Positions 1 through 12,765 of a DNA stretch of 64,000 nucleotides are shown piece by piece. The notes under the pieces were generated by a model. That model ran no database searches and was not told where the DNA came from. It saw only the letters and a list, made by a program, of their open reading frames with translations. How positions within the stretch are numbered: position 1 is the stretch's first letter; each line of letters begins with the position of its first letter. The translations under genes and the position numbers were made by a program. Source of the stretch: Apostichopus japonicus (lineage: Eukaryota > Echinodermata > Holothuroidea > Aspidochirotida > Stichopodidae); the NCBI RefSeq assembly GCF_037975245.1, contig NC_092570.1:2439501-2503500 (forward strand), read 5' to 3'.

Positions 1-924
1 ATTCACCCATCTTACAGATTTTAAACTATTTAAGTTCTTCCTTCCTTCCTTCCATTATAACATTTAAACCATAAGTTACAGACCCATGCAGTCAAGCAAA
101 GTTCAACACAATGTACTGTATGCAAATTTACCAATATACCTTGCCAAAGCTCTTGCCAATTACTGGCAAATTACATTCTTCAAGAAAAAAATTATTTTGG
201 AATGAGTCCTGTATTCTCTTATTTTTGCACTCCTTTGTTTTAACTCGATAAGGTGAATACTGTGTAATTAATATCCTGTTACATACTGAGCGGTGATTTC
301 CGTTTCAGACCGACGAAAGTAAAAGTCGGTTACAGTCTTGTATCACAGCCAAGGCTCTGTAACACAACTTTGCAATGTTCAGTATACCCCTGGTCAAGAA
401 TTAGTGACTTGTCAAACAGTAACACAGGGTGGCAGTATGTACAGTAGGACCACATCAGTGCCTCCTCGCCTCTCCCCCCCCCCCCCTCCCCCGGGTAATA
501 TCCAACATGAGCAGCCACATCAGGTGCATAAGTTTTTTTTTTTAGATATTCACAAGAGTAAAGAAAGGTGCAATTGAGATTAAATGACTTGCACAAGTAC
601 ATAAAATAATGATTTGGCCAGGATTGGAACCCCCAAAATGGTAGATATGGAAGGAATCAGTGGGCCTTGCCCAGGGAGCTAGGGCGCAGTGCTAAAACAT
701 TTCCAAATGTGTAGTTAGGTAGATAGGAAAGTGCAATTGTGGAGTGGGAGAAATGTAAGAGAGGAGCAAAGTAAATCCTGCAATTCTTAGATGGCAAGAC
801 CTTTGCCATATAATCCAAAACTTACCAGGTTTGGATATATTATAAAACTTAATGGCTTATCTGGTTTTACTGTAATCCGGGCAGTTTTCGAAAGATTTGA
901 ATCCACTACGAAAACGCATGAGTA

Positions 925-1085
925 AACACTTTGGATCGTAGAATGAGAAGGAAGGCCATTGACCGGAAGGGACCGGTCACTGAGGGTGCACAGTGTTAAA
1001 AGATTACCAGGGCATACTAGACACGGTAAATGAGGTGCTAATGTTGTGGGGAGACAGGTAAGCTGGGAACGAGGTAAATTTAGGA
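925..1085. repeat. Dispersed repeat, copy A
   Basis: One of at least five related ~150-bp copies, all in the same orientation, in the first 5.4 kb. Shared features are CATTGACC, a CCGGTCA block, the GGGyGCACAGTGTTAA core and a tail with GAGACAGGTAAG. No coding capacity and no flanking target duplication was seen. Confidence 0.65.
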
Positions 1086-1153
1086 GTGACGAATGATTGC
1101 CACAGTTCCGCATGATTCGAGAAGATAAAATCAAAGTCATAAGCAAAACAAAA

Positions 1154-1326
1154 CATTCTGGACACTTTGAGGTGGCAGAATGAGAAGGGAGGTCATTGAC
1201 CTGCGGGATCCGGTCATAGAGGGCGCACAGTGTTAATAGTTTACTACCAGTTCAGTCTACACGTACTGTAGATTGATAGTGCTGAGGTTGTGAGGAGACA
1301 GGTAAGTGACGAGCAAAGCAAATAAA
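1154..1326. repeat. Dispersed repeat, copy B (best preserved)
   Basis: Contains CATTGACC, CCGGTCATAGAGGGCGCACA, ATTGATAGTGCTGAGGTTGT and GAGGAGACAGGTAAG. Only about 70 bp separate it from copy A, so the pair may be a local tandem duplication followed by divergence. Confidence 0.65.
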
Positions 1327-2023
1327 ACAGTCGGCCACGGTGCTCTCAATCAAGATAAATGTGTTATGTAATGTATTAAAAACAGACTAAAAAAAAATTT
1401 TACCAAAAAAAATGATGAATTTAATAATTGCACACATACGTCTTAAGCCAGATGAATAAGAAACCATGACCCTTGCAGCAAACACAATACTACAGTGCAA
1501 TAATATTTACACTTCCACTGTAACGGAACACTTGGGGATATATGCTTACATGTTATACTGTATGTAAAAGCAAACAAGTCCCATTATGATAATTACAAGT
1601 ATTTGTATTACTTTCGTTTTCATCAGGGGATATTCAAAGGTGTATGTTATATTAATGACATAGCCTGTACATATATATGAAATGATGTAGTGATATGTAC
1701 ACAATACCCAACAGTACTGAGACATATATAGTGCACACTGTAAACCATAGAATGCTTGTTAAATACAGTATACATAAATGAGTATATGCATTGCATACAT
1801 GTATACACATAGTAAACAGGTATAACTCTATATCTACAGTACAGTATGCATGTTAACCTGTCTGAGTTGTAATGAAAATCCCCCCAAAAAACCTTCCCAA
1901 ATCAAAACAGATACTTATCGGGCTGAAATATGACAAATTATTCTTCTGAGAAATCCCCCAAAACTGGTCCTGATAACAACAGTTCTGAGCGCACTGGATC
2001 GTAAGGAAATTCAAGCACAAAAC

Positions 2024-2193
2024 GAACGTTCTAGACAATTTGGGTGGTAGAATGCGAAAGGTGGTCATTGGCCGGAGGGTTCGGCCTTAGAGGGCGGGCG
2101 CACAGTGTAAATAATTACCAGATCACTGTAGACACCTTAGCATAATAGTGCTGTGGTTGTGAGGAGACAGGCAAGCAAGGAGCGACATAATAT
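2024..2193. repeat. Dispersed repeat, copy C
   Basis: Same order of blocks as copy B: GTCATTGGCC, TAGAGGGCGGGCGCACAGTG, ATTACCAGATCACTGTAGAC, ATAATAGTGCTGTGGTTGTG, AGGAGACAGGCAAG. It carries a 4-bp insertion in the GGGCG core. Confidence 0.6.
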
Positions 2194-2199
2194 ACTGTA

Positions 2200-4715
2200 T
2201 GAGACAGTTAAGAGAGCTAGGAGAGCATTAAATTCATCAACTGCGTGTGTTTTACATGCAGACAGGGTGGGGGGTGGGTCTCTGACAACTCTTTGCTACA
2301 TGTACTGTAGAACAATGCCAATCTAAAATGGTTGATGCCTTGTGTATGGCAGTATAGCAGATATTATCTTTAGCCATTGAAGGAAACTGGTGGTTTTAAA
2401 CTTAAAGGACAGAGTCCGGAGATCATTTCCAAATACATATAGACTTCAAAGCTACAAAAATGAATTAAATTGGCAACTGGGGAATGATCATGGTGCAATT
2501 ATTTAGATTTCTAAGGAATGATGGATCAAACATACTATAAATTGATTTGGACAAATATCTTAAAACATTATTTTAGCAATTGACTGCAACGTATTCATTT
2601 ATGCGTACATCACTATTGATTATTTATTTACATACCAGGCACACACAGTATTGATCACTATTTATACTGTAAACATACCAGGCACACACAACTTCAATAT
2701 CTGAGGGTGGACTACCAGAAGTTTTGAGTTTGCATTATTTGCTGAATTGAATGAAATCTGATCCTTCAAACAATAAACAAAGAGTCGAGATTATCTGCCA
2801 ACTTTCTATTTCGTCTTGTCTGACATTACTACAAGGGAAGTCCACCATTGTTTCGTTGGCATTTTCTTTAACATGACTTCACACATGAACTTCATATAAC
2901 TTGTAGCTGAAAACAGGATGAGAGTAATTATTCAAAGCGATTACCTTTGCTAAATTTGATGCTAACGGAAGGTGCATGTACAACAGTACTTAGCAGATAA
3001 CAGTTTCATGTGTAAGACATTGTGTCACTTAAATTAATATCCTTAAATTACTGTAATTAACTTCCAACCCTAACAAGGCAAGGAAGAGGTATTTTCGGCA
3101 GTGTTGAAAGCAACTTTTTTTTCCTGCATTGATCTTTGATTTGTAGCAACTTGTCAGACCTACCGAATAATACATTATGTACTTTATATTACAAATCATA
3201 AGTTTACCAAATATTACATACTTTAATATTACAGAATATTACACGTCTATAGAACTACTGTAACTAACGTAACCAAAGACTGCATTTGATCAAACAATGG
3301 CGCCACAGGTTTGTGCAACGATTAGACATTTAATCTGAAATTATTCATTTGATTCTAAAAATATTTGTCACCGAAAGCTCTTTTTAAATATTATATCATG
3401 TGATTAATATTGCCTGTAGAAACAGATGCTTAACTGTGTACATGTACTCTAGATAGTGTAGTAGCCAGTACAGTAGCTACTGTACGGTATATGAGTGTTT
3501 CAGTGCAGACAGGGTGAAGACAGGGTGCAGACAGGCACACTAGTAAACTAGTGTATACAGCACACACCTTGAGTACAGTAAAGCATTGAATTAAATATAG
3601 CAGTTTACTTTAAGAAAAGATTTATACAAACTTGAGCCTTACAAAAGGATTTTTCCCCATTTCATGAAGAATGAAAAGAATAAATACAAGGTGTCCAAGG
3701 AGTTATACTGTACTTCTGATTTGTTTTGTAAACTGTCTATTTTGACAAGTTTACAAATTTACTGTGCTGTGTACATACAAAACTGATTTACTCACGATTT
3801 ATACTGTAATCAAGTCTAAGGGAGGCCAGAAGAGTAATAAAACTGCTAGTCTTTGCATTGTACGGTCTATTATTACCGACTGTGTTCTAAATGGTAAATA
3901 TAACTGACAAGCAGGCAGCCATAGATTACATAAAGATGTTCTCCACACGCTGGGGCAAAAGAATGCCCGGTTATGAGATGTGTAAATTCGTGGGAGTACT
4001 GAATAGTAATTATAGTACCTATTGCACACTGTAATACTTACAGTACAGTACAGTACATAACAAGAACTCACAAGTAGGTCATGTTTATAAATAGCCATCA
4101 GATAGCAATTAATGAGAAAAGTAGTCTGTGATACTACTGATTTGCGAGGTATACAAGAAGAAGAAAAAAGTCTAGAGTCAATCTTTTAATGTTACTTGAT
4201 AAGTCTTACAATGGAAGATAATGAACTTCAAACAAGAATAATTCTGTTTATTCACACATTAAGCTGCACTCCATTATTTATAGACATCTCCAACTTTACA
4301 AAAAGCCATTCATATTCAAGTTGATGAGAACGAGAGCTGAAAAACAAAAGACACTCCCTTTTGGATGACATCTTGATGACCAGGTTTTTTTTGTATCCTT
4401 GACATTTTGGCTAGATGACACAGAAAATGGGACAACCCAGTATTTGTATTAAGAGTGACTGCGTTCATACTGGATCCTCCAATCTCGATCCAGTGTTTAT
4501 AAAATATCACATATCCTTTATATCATGATCTCTTTGCATTCACATCTGATCGGCAATTCTGGAGCTGATAGTCCACGTGGGATCACTGTTCAGGAAGTTA
4601 CGCTATTCGTTTGGTCACACAACAGCTTCAGTACCTACTGTATTGTGTCGATACTATGTTTGTGTTTGCACCCTTATATAGGCCTGATACTGTATATCTT
4701 CATCATTATTGATCA
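2200..4715. other. AT-rich stretch without a recognised gene
   Basis: Both strands lack a conserved protein or a run of phase-compatible exons. The sequence has many TACAGTA/TACTGTA heptamers and short direct repeats, such as CAGACAGGGTG units near 3505-3535. I see nothing functional here. Confidence 0.5.
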
Positions 4716-5080
4716 TCAGTTTGACCTCGGTCGACCATTATCATCATGAGGGGTAGGAGAAGTTGGCCGGACAATAACCTGGCATCGAGATTTCCAGTCA
4801 TTTCTGTCTTGCATAAGGGTTGCTAGCTCAGACGTACTTTCAGCCCCACTGTCCTCTAGTAGGAAATGCAGGAAGGTTTTATGCCTTGCACCAGGGGTAC
4901 CATGTTTTGGCTCCCAGAGAATGAACTTGTTGGCTGCTTCTTCTGGGTGTCGGTGGTAGTGACCAGCTGCTCTAAGTCTTCGTTCTCTGATTTTCATGGA
5001 CACCTTTGGAAGATCGCCATAAAGCTGTGTGTTGGGTATCTTCTGTTTCCAACTAATATCAAGGGCCTGATATATACACT
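4716..5080 (-). mobile_element. LINE fragment, C-terminal part of reverse transcriptase ORF
   Basis: The minus-strand frame reads ALDISWKQKIPNTQLYGDLP, then KIRERRLRAAGHYHRHPEE, LWEPKHG and FLLEDSGAES...MQDRNDW, ending at TGA 4718-4716. This is the region after the RT domain typical of animal non-LTR retrotransposons, with the motif KIRERRLRxAGH-xRHPEE. A stop interrupts the frame just upstream, near 5083, so only a dead 3'-side fragment remains. The clade is uncertain. Confidence 0.75.
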
Positions 5081-5244
5081 ACCTTACCATACAAATCCTG
5101 TACATTTATATTGGGAATGACTTCCTGTTCGCATTTTGTGCAGTGCCTCACTTTTGTAAGCTCTGTGGTACAGTAATATTTCAGCTCTTACAAAATGTTT
5201 TGGTTCCTGACACTTCCTGTGTACAGATAAGCTGCAATATTTAT

Positions 5245-5380
5245 ATAGAAGGGAGATCACTGACCAGCGTGGTCCAGTCATAGAGGGCGCACAGCATTAC
5301 AAGATTACCTGAGGGTCACTCTAGACATGATAGAGTGTGAGTGTTGTGTGTGGAGGCAGGTAAGTCAGGAGAGAAGTGAA
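5245..5380. repeat. Dispersed repeat, copy D
   Basis: Shares GGGAGATCACTGACC, GTCATAGAGGGCGCACAG, AAGATTACCTGAGGGTCACT and GGAGGCAGGTAAGTCAGGAG with copies A-C. A weaker copy is at about 640-772 (GGGCGCAGTGCTAA, GAGGAGCAAAGTAAAT), and a tail-only remnant at about 6277-6315. Confidence 0.55.
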
Positions 5381-8300
5381 TTCAGAAAGTATCGCTGTTT
5401 CAGTAAAATCGCTCAGTTTCTATGTCACACTGTTCCTATATATACTGTATACAGTACAGTACTTAGTCCCTTCAATACACACACACTAACAAGTACAGTA
5501 TATCACTCTATATCACTATGTAGTTACTCTTTCACTGCATAAAGGAGTAATTTAGATTAATTACCAGGACTTTTGAAAAACATGCAACAAAAGGGAGTGA
5601 TATAACAGTAAATCTTCCTTCTTACTTTCCCATGTAATGAACAATGTTGACGTGAAATTTACGGAAGTTACATCCCATTTTATCCTATTTTATTGTATTG
5701 AAGGGTTCTTTAACTCATTGAAGCAGCACAATGAGGAAGTAAAGTGCAGAACACACAAGATGAAACATGTATACAGTAATAAACTTGACCAATGTTAAAT
5801 GCTCAATTTGTAATGGCCGTTTTAGACTGGACAATTTGAACATTAAATGAGAGTGGATCAGAAAATGAAAGTCAATTTTGAATGGTACTCTGACATATAT
5901 ATCATATTGTCACACAGATGTGTAACCTGTACATGTTGAACTACAGTATATACCAGTTAAATGATCAGATACTTTAGTACATAGTAATGAAGGTGGGGTG
6001 GGAGAGGGGAGGGAAATGGGGGGAAATGATAGCTGGGAGAAATTAGCAAAATTAATAGTCAGAATTATATTGATTAATAAGTTTATTAAAGTTAAGAAAC
6101 CACATTAGTTTGGGTATAAACAATGATACATACCTGTCTACATTCTTCATATATGCACTCAAAGTTCCTAGTACTTAATGTAGCCCTACAAATAGTTTGT
6201 AACATTTTAGTACTGTGCTCCCACTGACCTAATTCAGGGTCCAAACCCACTTCCTCTTCCAAGCTTGAGTGCATTTGTAAAAGGGAGACAGGGGTATTAG
6301 AGGAGAGTGAAATAAATCAAAGAACACTTAAAATGGACAATAGAGATTTAAATTTAAAGCTCTACAAATATTTTCTGATAACTGTTAGTGTCCTTGGTAC
6401 CATACAGTAATATATATTCAAGAGTGAATAAAATCAAGAGTTATTATACAAGTGCATTTGGTAATTTGTCCAAGGGAGAGCTACAAGTATACCAAGATTT
6501 CATGAAATTGGGGACAACTTCAAATATTTTGTTAATGCCAAACAAAAATTACATTTAATGTGTCTTCTGACAAAAAACATTTTTTATATTTATTTTATTT
6601 ATTTATTTACTTACTTTTTTGTTGTGGTGGATTAAATACCAGTATGACAGATTATAACTTTTAATAACCACATACACATAGATCTCTAAGAGCTGTGGAT
6701 TGTCCAGTTATGGGTGACTATTACAATGTTATGGTCAGATAGTCACAGAAAGGTACATTATACAGTAGCTCAAAATAATGAAGCTTTAAAAAAATAAATC
6801 ATGATAAAATGATAACAGGACATTATGTAACATTGAACATACACTGCACGAGGCCATGAAACTTCAGAACTATATGAGGCATTCCAGTAATATTGAAAGT
6901 AAGAGTACATGTACAGTACATATGAACATCGTAGACAATCCATGATGCAACTTTTACAAACCACCATGAACCAGTTTACGAAATTTTGACCGTTTTCAAA
7001 GAAATCCTATTTCAAGAGGAACAAAAGTGTACAATTTGTTTATTGGGAATTTATAGTGTTACAATGAATTACAAAATAGATAATAAGATAAATATTTTCA
7101 GCAATTTCCTTTCCTTTCCTGTCAAAATGGAAATCAATCCGGAATCAACTTTTACTGATTGTATCATGTTCCTTGGTTCAAAAGCCTGTACTTTGTCTGA
7201 CTATGATAACATTTACACTTGCTTCCTCTTCCACAATGATATTTACAGTATATATACAGTATAGTAATCTCTCTATAATGATCTCACATGGCCTTGTGGA
7301 CTTTTACTTAAAACAGGAAACAAGACCAAATACCTTTTCACTTGGTCACCAGTTTTCTGATAAACTAACCAGTTTTCTGATGAACTGACTATTTTTCAGA
7401 TGAATTAACCATTTGAGCTGGGTATAGACTCGAAATATGATTTTACATTTTATTTTTAATCAAAACTGTAAGACTCTCCTAGATTGAAACAGTATCTTCA
7501 ACTAACAAGCAAATTAATGTAATTAACAAGTAATTGATCATCTTGATTTCAATTCTGAAGATATTATACTGTAACATTAACCCTGATATATTTTTCACAT
7601 TAATTAGTAATTTAATGAAAATTTATCACATGTATGCAAGGAGCCACTCAGCATATTTGACAACTACTGAAAACTGTTAATTAAATATTACAGGCTGATA
7701 CCATGCGATTTACATTACAGGTTTATACTGTACAATTTAGCTGCAGTAGGGAAGTATTAAGTAACTAAAAGCAATACTTCCTTGGTAATGGCACAGGACT
7801 GAACCAAACATACAGAACAAAGAAAGTAAAACATTGATGCCCCTTCAAGTATAAACAGAAGATTGAAAACTCTGAGAATCAGTCCAAATACATAATTTTT
7901 TAGATTTTTTATCTGATTGTAGATCCATGACATGCTCATTAAATGTCCAACTAATTAGTTTATTCTGAAAAGAAATATAAAATATGCCTCATCAAGTAAA
8001 GCAGAGTTGGCCAAGGAAAATAGTCATAGTGACTATTCTTGAATCTCTGCAGACCTAATTTATTCATATATACACAAATATAAAAATAAAAATAATTCAG
8101 CTTTTACTTTACAAAACATCTTCTGTACTGTAATTCTTTTAATTAAAGAGATTCAATGAATTATGATTGTACAGTAATTTTGTGTCAAGGAGATTTGGTT
8201 TTTGGATGGAAAAATTGCAAGCTTTATTTTGAAGATCAAGGCAACTTGTAAGACGCTGGTAAAATAACTCTAGAGAACAGACGATCTCTTTAACATTGAA

Positions 8301-9356
8301 CCTTACCTAACGCACATGTATGTACAATATATAGCCTACTAGTTTAATGCTATGCAGGCAGTGTAAGGAAGTGAAGTGATATACTGTACTGGCAGTGACA
8401 TGTACATGTAGATATACACCATGTTAACTTTGGTACAGTACAGTACAGTAGAGTACAGTATATAGGTACATAGATTCCTGATGAATTCCAGAATGGGTGA
8501 AAAAATAAAAATTTAACTTTCAAATTAAAGCTTACTGTTTCTTCTGAGGTGTACAGAGATTATAATAGAAGTTAGAATGTAATCCCTTTGTCAAATCAAG
8601 AAGTCTCTGTACTGTAACGTTGAACCTTTTTATGGTACTTTTTATGGAACCTTTTTATGGTACAATACAATAGGTACTGTACACAGATACACAGAGTGTA
8701 CAAGAAACACATTTTAACCGTAGAGCTTTCTGAATTTTCTGAAGTGCATAGAAAGCAGGATTAGGATGCAATACCATTGTCAATTCAGAAGTAAATAGGT
8801 CTCTGTTTTAACAGGGTAAACCATATTAGGATACACACATACTGTGCGTTAGACACACAGAGTGCATTGGTCCTACTATATATTAAAGCACCCATAGGTA
8901 CTGAATGTGAGCTCAAAATTGAGCATGTGTCTGAATACACACACATGATCACACAGACCAGTCGTTGGTGTGGATGGACATGTTACAGAATTGTAGAAAT
9001 TCCTAGAAATACAAACATCAATTGGTATCAGAGTTAATACAAGGAATATCACATTTCACTTTATGTACCAAAATTCAGTGGGCATTACTACCTTGCTAAA
9101 GACGTTCACATTATCAAGACAGCTTGTGTACACAAAAGATGACCATGCAATAATACACTTATTATTCCAAATCAATCAAAAAATGTGACTCTGAACTCAT
9201 TTTGTGTAGTCACTATAAGTGCAGTAGTCCATTCACGCTTAATGTCTCATAGTGGGTTTATTAAGTTGATTTCCTCATCTCGGAAGAGCCACTTTGAAAC
9301 AGTCTGCCCTACCTGCATGAGGTAAAGTGAATGCCCTGCTGTCCAAAGAAACTTGT
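5381..9356. other. AT-rich stretch without a recognised gene
   Basis: No exon set or conserved protein was found on either strand. Short TACAGTA-rich patches are the only recurrent theme (for example 8432-8462). Part of it could be downstream sequence of the RAP2 transcript, but nothing shows this. Confidence 0.45.
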
Positions 9357-9795
9357 CAGTACAGTATAATGCAATAAAGTACAGTACCATACAGTGCAGT
9401 ACAGCACAGTATAGTGCAGTACAGTACTGTACAGTGCAGTACAGCACAGTTTAGTGCAGTACTGAACAGTGCAGTACTGCATAGTAGAGTATAGTACAGT
9501 ACAGTGCAGTACAGTACAGAGCAGTACAACACTGATATAGTGCGGTACTGTACAGTGCAGTACTGCATAGTACAGTATAGTGCAGTACTGTACAGTGCAG
9601 TGCAGTGCAATACAATGCAGTACAGTGCAGTATAGTACAGTACAGTACTATACTGTACTGCACTATACAGTATAGAACAGTACAGTATATTACAGAATTA
9701 CAGTACAGAGCAGTATAGTACTGTCTAGTGCAGTACAGTACTGTCAAGTACAGTGCAATACAGTACAGCACAGACCAGTACAGTATAATGCAGTG
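9357..9795. repeat. Degenerate CAGTA/GTACAGTGCA array
   Basis: About 440 bp of imperfect 5- and 10-bp periodic sequence (CAGTA, CAGTG, TAGTG, CTGTA). Because GTAC and TGCA are palindromic, both strands read as nearly the same repeat. Long open frames here encode only Cys/Thr/Val/Leu/Tyr-rich low-complexity peptides and are not genes. Confidence 0.9.
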
Positions 9796-10700
9796 CGGGT
9801 ACAGTAGAACAAAGACAAGAAACCAGCATGTACATACTGTACATATATAATATACATATAGTACTGTACTTTATCCAAGTCACTTAAACTACAGTACTAT
9901 GTATATAGCATACATACACTCTTATTGTACCACTCCCCACAGTGTTAACCTGTTCTTCACTGAACCTAACCATGAAAGTATAATCCTGTTAGGGGAGTTC
10001 TTCTACCAACTACCAACTAGCTGTATACTCCAATTTTGCCTACAAACAGAATTCAGTTACTATATGGCCTACTAATGTCATCCATTGACTTTACCAGTAC
10101 TGTTCTAACTATATGTGTGACAGTCACACTGGTTGTTTCGTTCCCATAACAGCTGTTTGATGACATTTAGCTGAGCTCGACCACAATCATCACTGAAAGT
10201 ATTAGACTCCACAACTAATACATGATAAAGTCCTAGTGTACAGGTGATGCATTGTAACACAGTGACACTGACCTACATATCAACATGGTAAAAAGATGAG
10301 TCATTTTAACAAATAGATCATATGACTACTTTGTGACAATATTTGTCAATTTTTCATGTGTATTGACAAACAAACAACATAAGTTTAAAGTTTAACAGAA
10401 AGAAGGATCTGGGTAGCACCTACTTTGACTTGTTGAGAACTGCAAAGACACACAACTTTAAGAAAAAAAAATTACATAAAAACATGAAATATAATACATT
10501 TAAACTTTCCACCATACAGTAGTCAGACAAACAGAAATCATTCAAAACAGACTTACATACAGATATATAAAGACAGACGGACAGACAGACAAAAAAAAGT
10601 CCAGTCTTCAGTAAAAGATAGTACCATCCTTATATTACATAACCTACAAGAAAACCCACATGTGTGAGAAACTCACCTTTAATCTGTAACTCAATCCTCT
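9796..10700 (-). other. Sequence downstream of RAP2, probable 3' UTR
   Basis: No gene is seen. It lies directly downstream of the RAP2 stop and probably holds its 3' UTR. No AATAAA on the minus strand stands close to the stop, so the transcript end cannot be placed. Confidence 0.35.
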
Positions 10701-11249
10701 CTACACAATAGTACAACATTTCCTCTTTTTATGCTTGTGTGGATCCTGCAATCTCATGATCTCCACCACGCAATCGGCGAACACCTCGTTCACGTTTAAA
10801 CACTGTTTGGCGGAGGTCTCGTAGAAGGGTACCTCCCACTGGTTGGCTAGAATCATGCCCTCGCTGGTGGGGACCTGCCGATCCGGTTCGAGGTCCGCTT
10901 TATTGCCTACCAGTACCATGGGGACGTCCTCCCTCCCCTTGACACGTATAATCTGCTCCCGTAGCACCACGACGTCCTGATGGCTCTGTTTGCTGGTGAC
11001 GCTGTAAACTATGACGAATCCCTGTCCGTTCCGTATGTATAAATCTCTCATGGACGCAAACTGTTCGGTCCCTGCCGTGTCCAGGATCTCCAGTATGGCC
11101 ATGGTGCTCTCCACCTCTATAGCTTTGCGGTAGAAGTCCTCTATGGTCGGGTCGTACTTTTCCACAAAGTTTCCGAGCACAAACTGTACGGTTAATGCAC
11201 TCTTGCCGACACCCCCACTGCCGAGGACCACCACTTTGTATTCCCTCAT
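10701..11249 (-). CDS. RAP2: Rap2-class Ras-family small GTPase
   Basis: A membrane-anchored GDP/GTP switch of the Ras superfamily; Rap2 proteins act on adhesion and cytoskeleton through effectors such as MINK/TNIK/MAP4K4 (family knowledge). The 182-residue frame is complete. It shows the P-loop GSGGVGKS at residues 10-17, switch [10 protein letters not shown] at 32-40, DTAGTEQF at 57-64, NKAD near 116 and ETSAK near 145. Phe39 separates Rap2 from Rap1 (Ser39), and Thr61 is the Rap-type replacement of Ras Gln61. The C terminus is a Lys/Arg-rich stretch followed by CCTIV, a CAAX prenylation box with a second Cys that could be palmitoylated. The coding region has no intron and is much more GC-rich than its flanks. 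A good acceptor at 11365-11367 lies 115 nt upstream of the ATG, so the gene probably has a 5' UTR intron. Paralogue-level assignment (RAP2A, B or C) is not possible here. Confidence 0.96.
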   Translation of the reverse strand: MREYKVVVLGSGGVGKSALTVQFVLGNFVEKYDPTIEDFYRKAIEVESTMAILEILDTAGTEQFASMRDLYIRNGQGFVIVYSVTSKQSHQDVVVLREQIIRVKGREDVPMVLVGNKADLEPDRQVPTSEGMILANQWEVPFYETSAKQCLNVNEVFADCVVEIMRLQDPHKHKKRKCCTIV

Positions 11250-11639
11250 CGTGAAGTAATGCCCTGAATTCCTCGGATGAAGTAGAAATGAGATATACTG
11301 TAGGGCCCCTTCTACTGACCTACTGTACAGTGCCTCTTTCAGAGATTTCGGCTAGATTCTCCACCTGTGAAAAGGGATAATAGAGAGAAGCACACGTACA
11401 GTAATAAATGTATGCACAGCGTACGATACTGAAGACAACTATAACATACATTTCTCCAGAATTCAACATATGTGAAAGCAAATATAATGTTATACAGTAG
11501 TTAAGTAAAAATCCCACTACATAGGCTTCTGTATATAGAATACATGTCAACAACTTTTCATTTCATGTTGCAAGTACCTGTACTTAAAAATTTAATACAA
11601 ACCCAGGGAATAATGTATCCAGTACCCACACTGTAAAAT

Positions 11640-12538
11640 GCTAGAATCAGCAAGGTCAAATGCTACACAAGTGCCATTTTTTCCCCCTTCCTTCTTTTTT
11701 TTTTTGACGCAGGAACCAGTGAAGTAATTTATCATGAGGCAAAATTCAGAAACTTCAAAATGCTGCACAAAATGTTAACACTATATTCCCTAATACCCAT
11801 AATACATGGATCCATATAAAACCAGGCATAAGGTCTGGATTGACAAAGGTTGCTTGATTATTGCGATGGCAAATGGTGGTTAAGTTTCAAAAATTTAGTA
11901 AAGTATTTCAAAAATGGAACAAAATTCCTTTGGTTTGATCAAAATATATAGGAAGGTTGAATGAACTCTTCCATCAGCCATATTATAACCTTCCTATTGT
12001 TATGAGTCAGATATAATTGTGTGGTTATCCAATTTCAAATTTTTCCACAATTGACAATTCTGATGCAACCAACAAATAACTAACCACCTGGCCACAGTAA
12101 CAACTACAAGGGTAGATATGGTAAGCATGTGCAGATTTCTCTCTGAAGAAAGTCCTTTTACAGTATACAGTAACACAGTAATTTACAGCATGGGTTTCCT
12201 TTGTTGAAGTTGGACATGGTTGACTGACCACTTTTGAATGGTGCTACCATAACTCTGAGTCATCAGAAATCACAACAACAGCAAAGTCCATGGATATAAA
12301 CACCATCAGCAAATTTGAAAGTTCCACTACAGCTATTCTGAATCAGAAATATTACTTAAGTGATTGCATCAGCATTTCTGACCACCATGACCAACTGCCA
12401 TAAACTAACTGTAACAGCATGGTTAACAAGAAAGTGTTCATGAACTCTTTAAAATCATTTGTGCTGCTTTTTACCATATCAATGGAATATTGGTATCAAT
12501 TTACTATATCAATATTTACAGTATCAATGGAATATATA
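11640..12538. other. Non-coding stretch, part of presumed RAP2 intron
   Basis: AT-rich, with no recognised exon, RNA gene or intact mobile element. I see nothing that needs annotation. Confidence 0.45.
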
Positions 12539-12765
12539 GGAGTGTTAGCTCAGTGGTTAACGCCGGTGCCTTTCAATCATAAGATCCCGAGTTTGAGTCA
12601 CTCCAAGATTCATGTATGTCGTTACAGTTACAGAGTTGTTGACATTTGACAATTCATAATCATGGACGTTAAATATAAATCTAAGAGACTGACTTCGGTC
12701 AGCTTGCGGCTTTGAGCCAATGATGGCTTCTTCGCAAGTTCCTGCTTGCAGGAGGATCTAAAATA
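12539..12765 (+). mobile_element. tRNA-derived SINE
   Basis: The head begins GGAGTGTTAGCTCAGTGG, an excellent pol III A box. A B-box-like GAGTTTGAGTC follows, and CACTCC at 12599-12604 pairs exactly with the first GGAGTG, forming an acceptor-like stem. The 66-nt head is too short and degenerate for a functional tRNA. A tRNA-unrelated body continues with GACTGACTTCGGTCAGCTTG and the hairpin-like GCAAGTTCCTGCTTGC. Confidence 0.75.

Noticed and set aside
9247-9771. Long Cys/Tyr/Leu-rich open frames on the minus strand
   Set aside because: They are translations of the CAGTA-type array. Composition follows the repeat and no protein signature exists.
12539-12604. Functional tRNA gene
   Set aside because: Acceptor stem pairs, but the head is only 66 nt, the D and T arms are degenerate and a SINE body follows.
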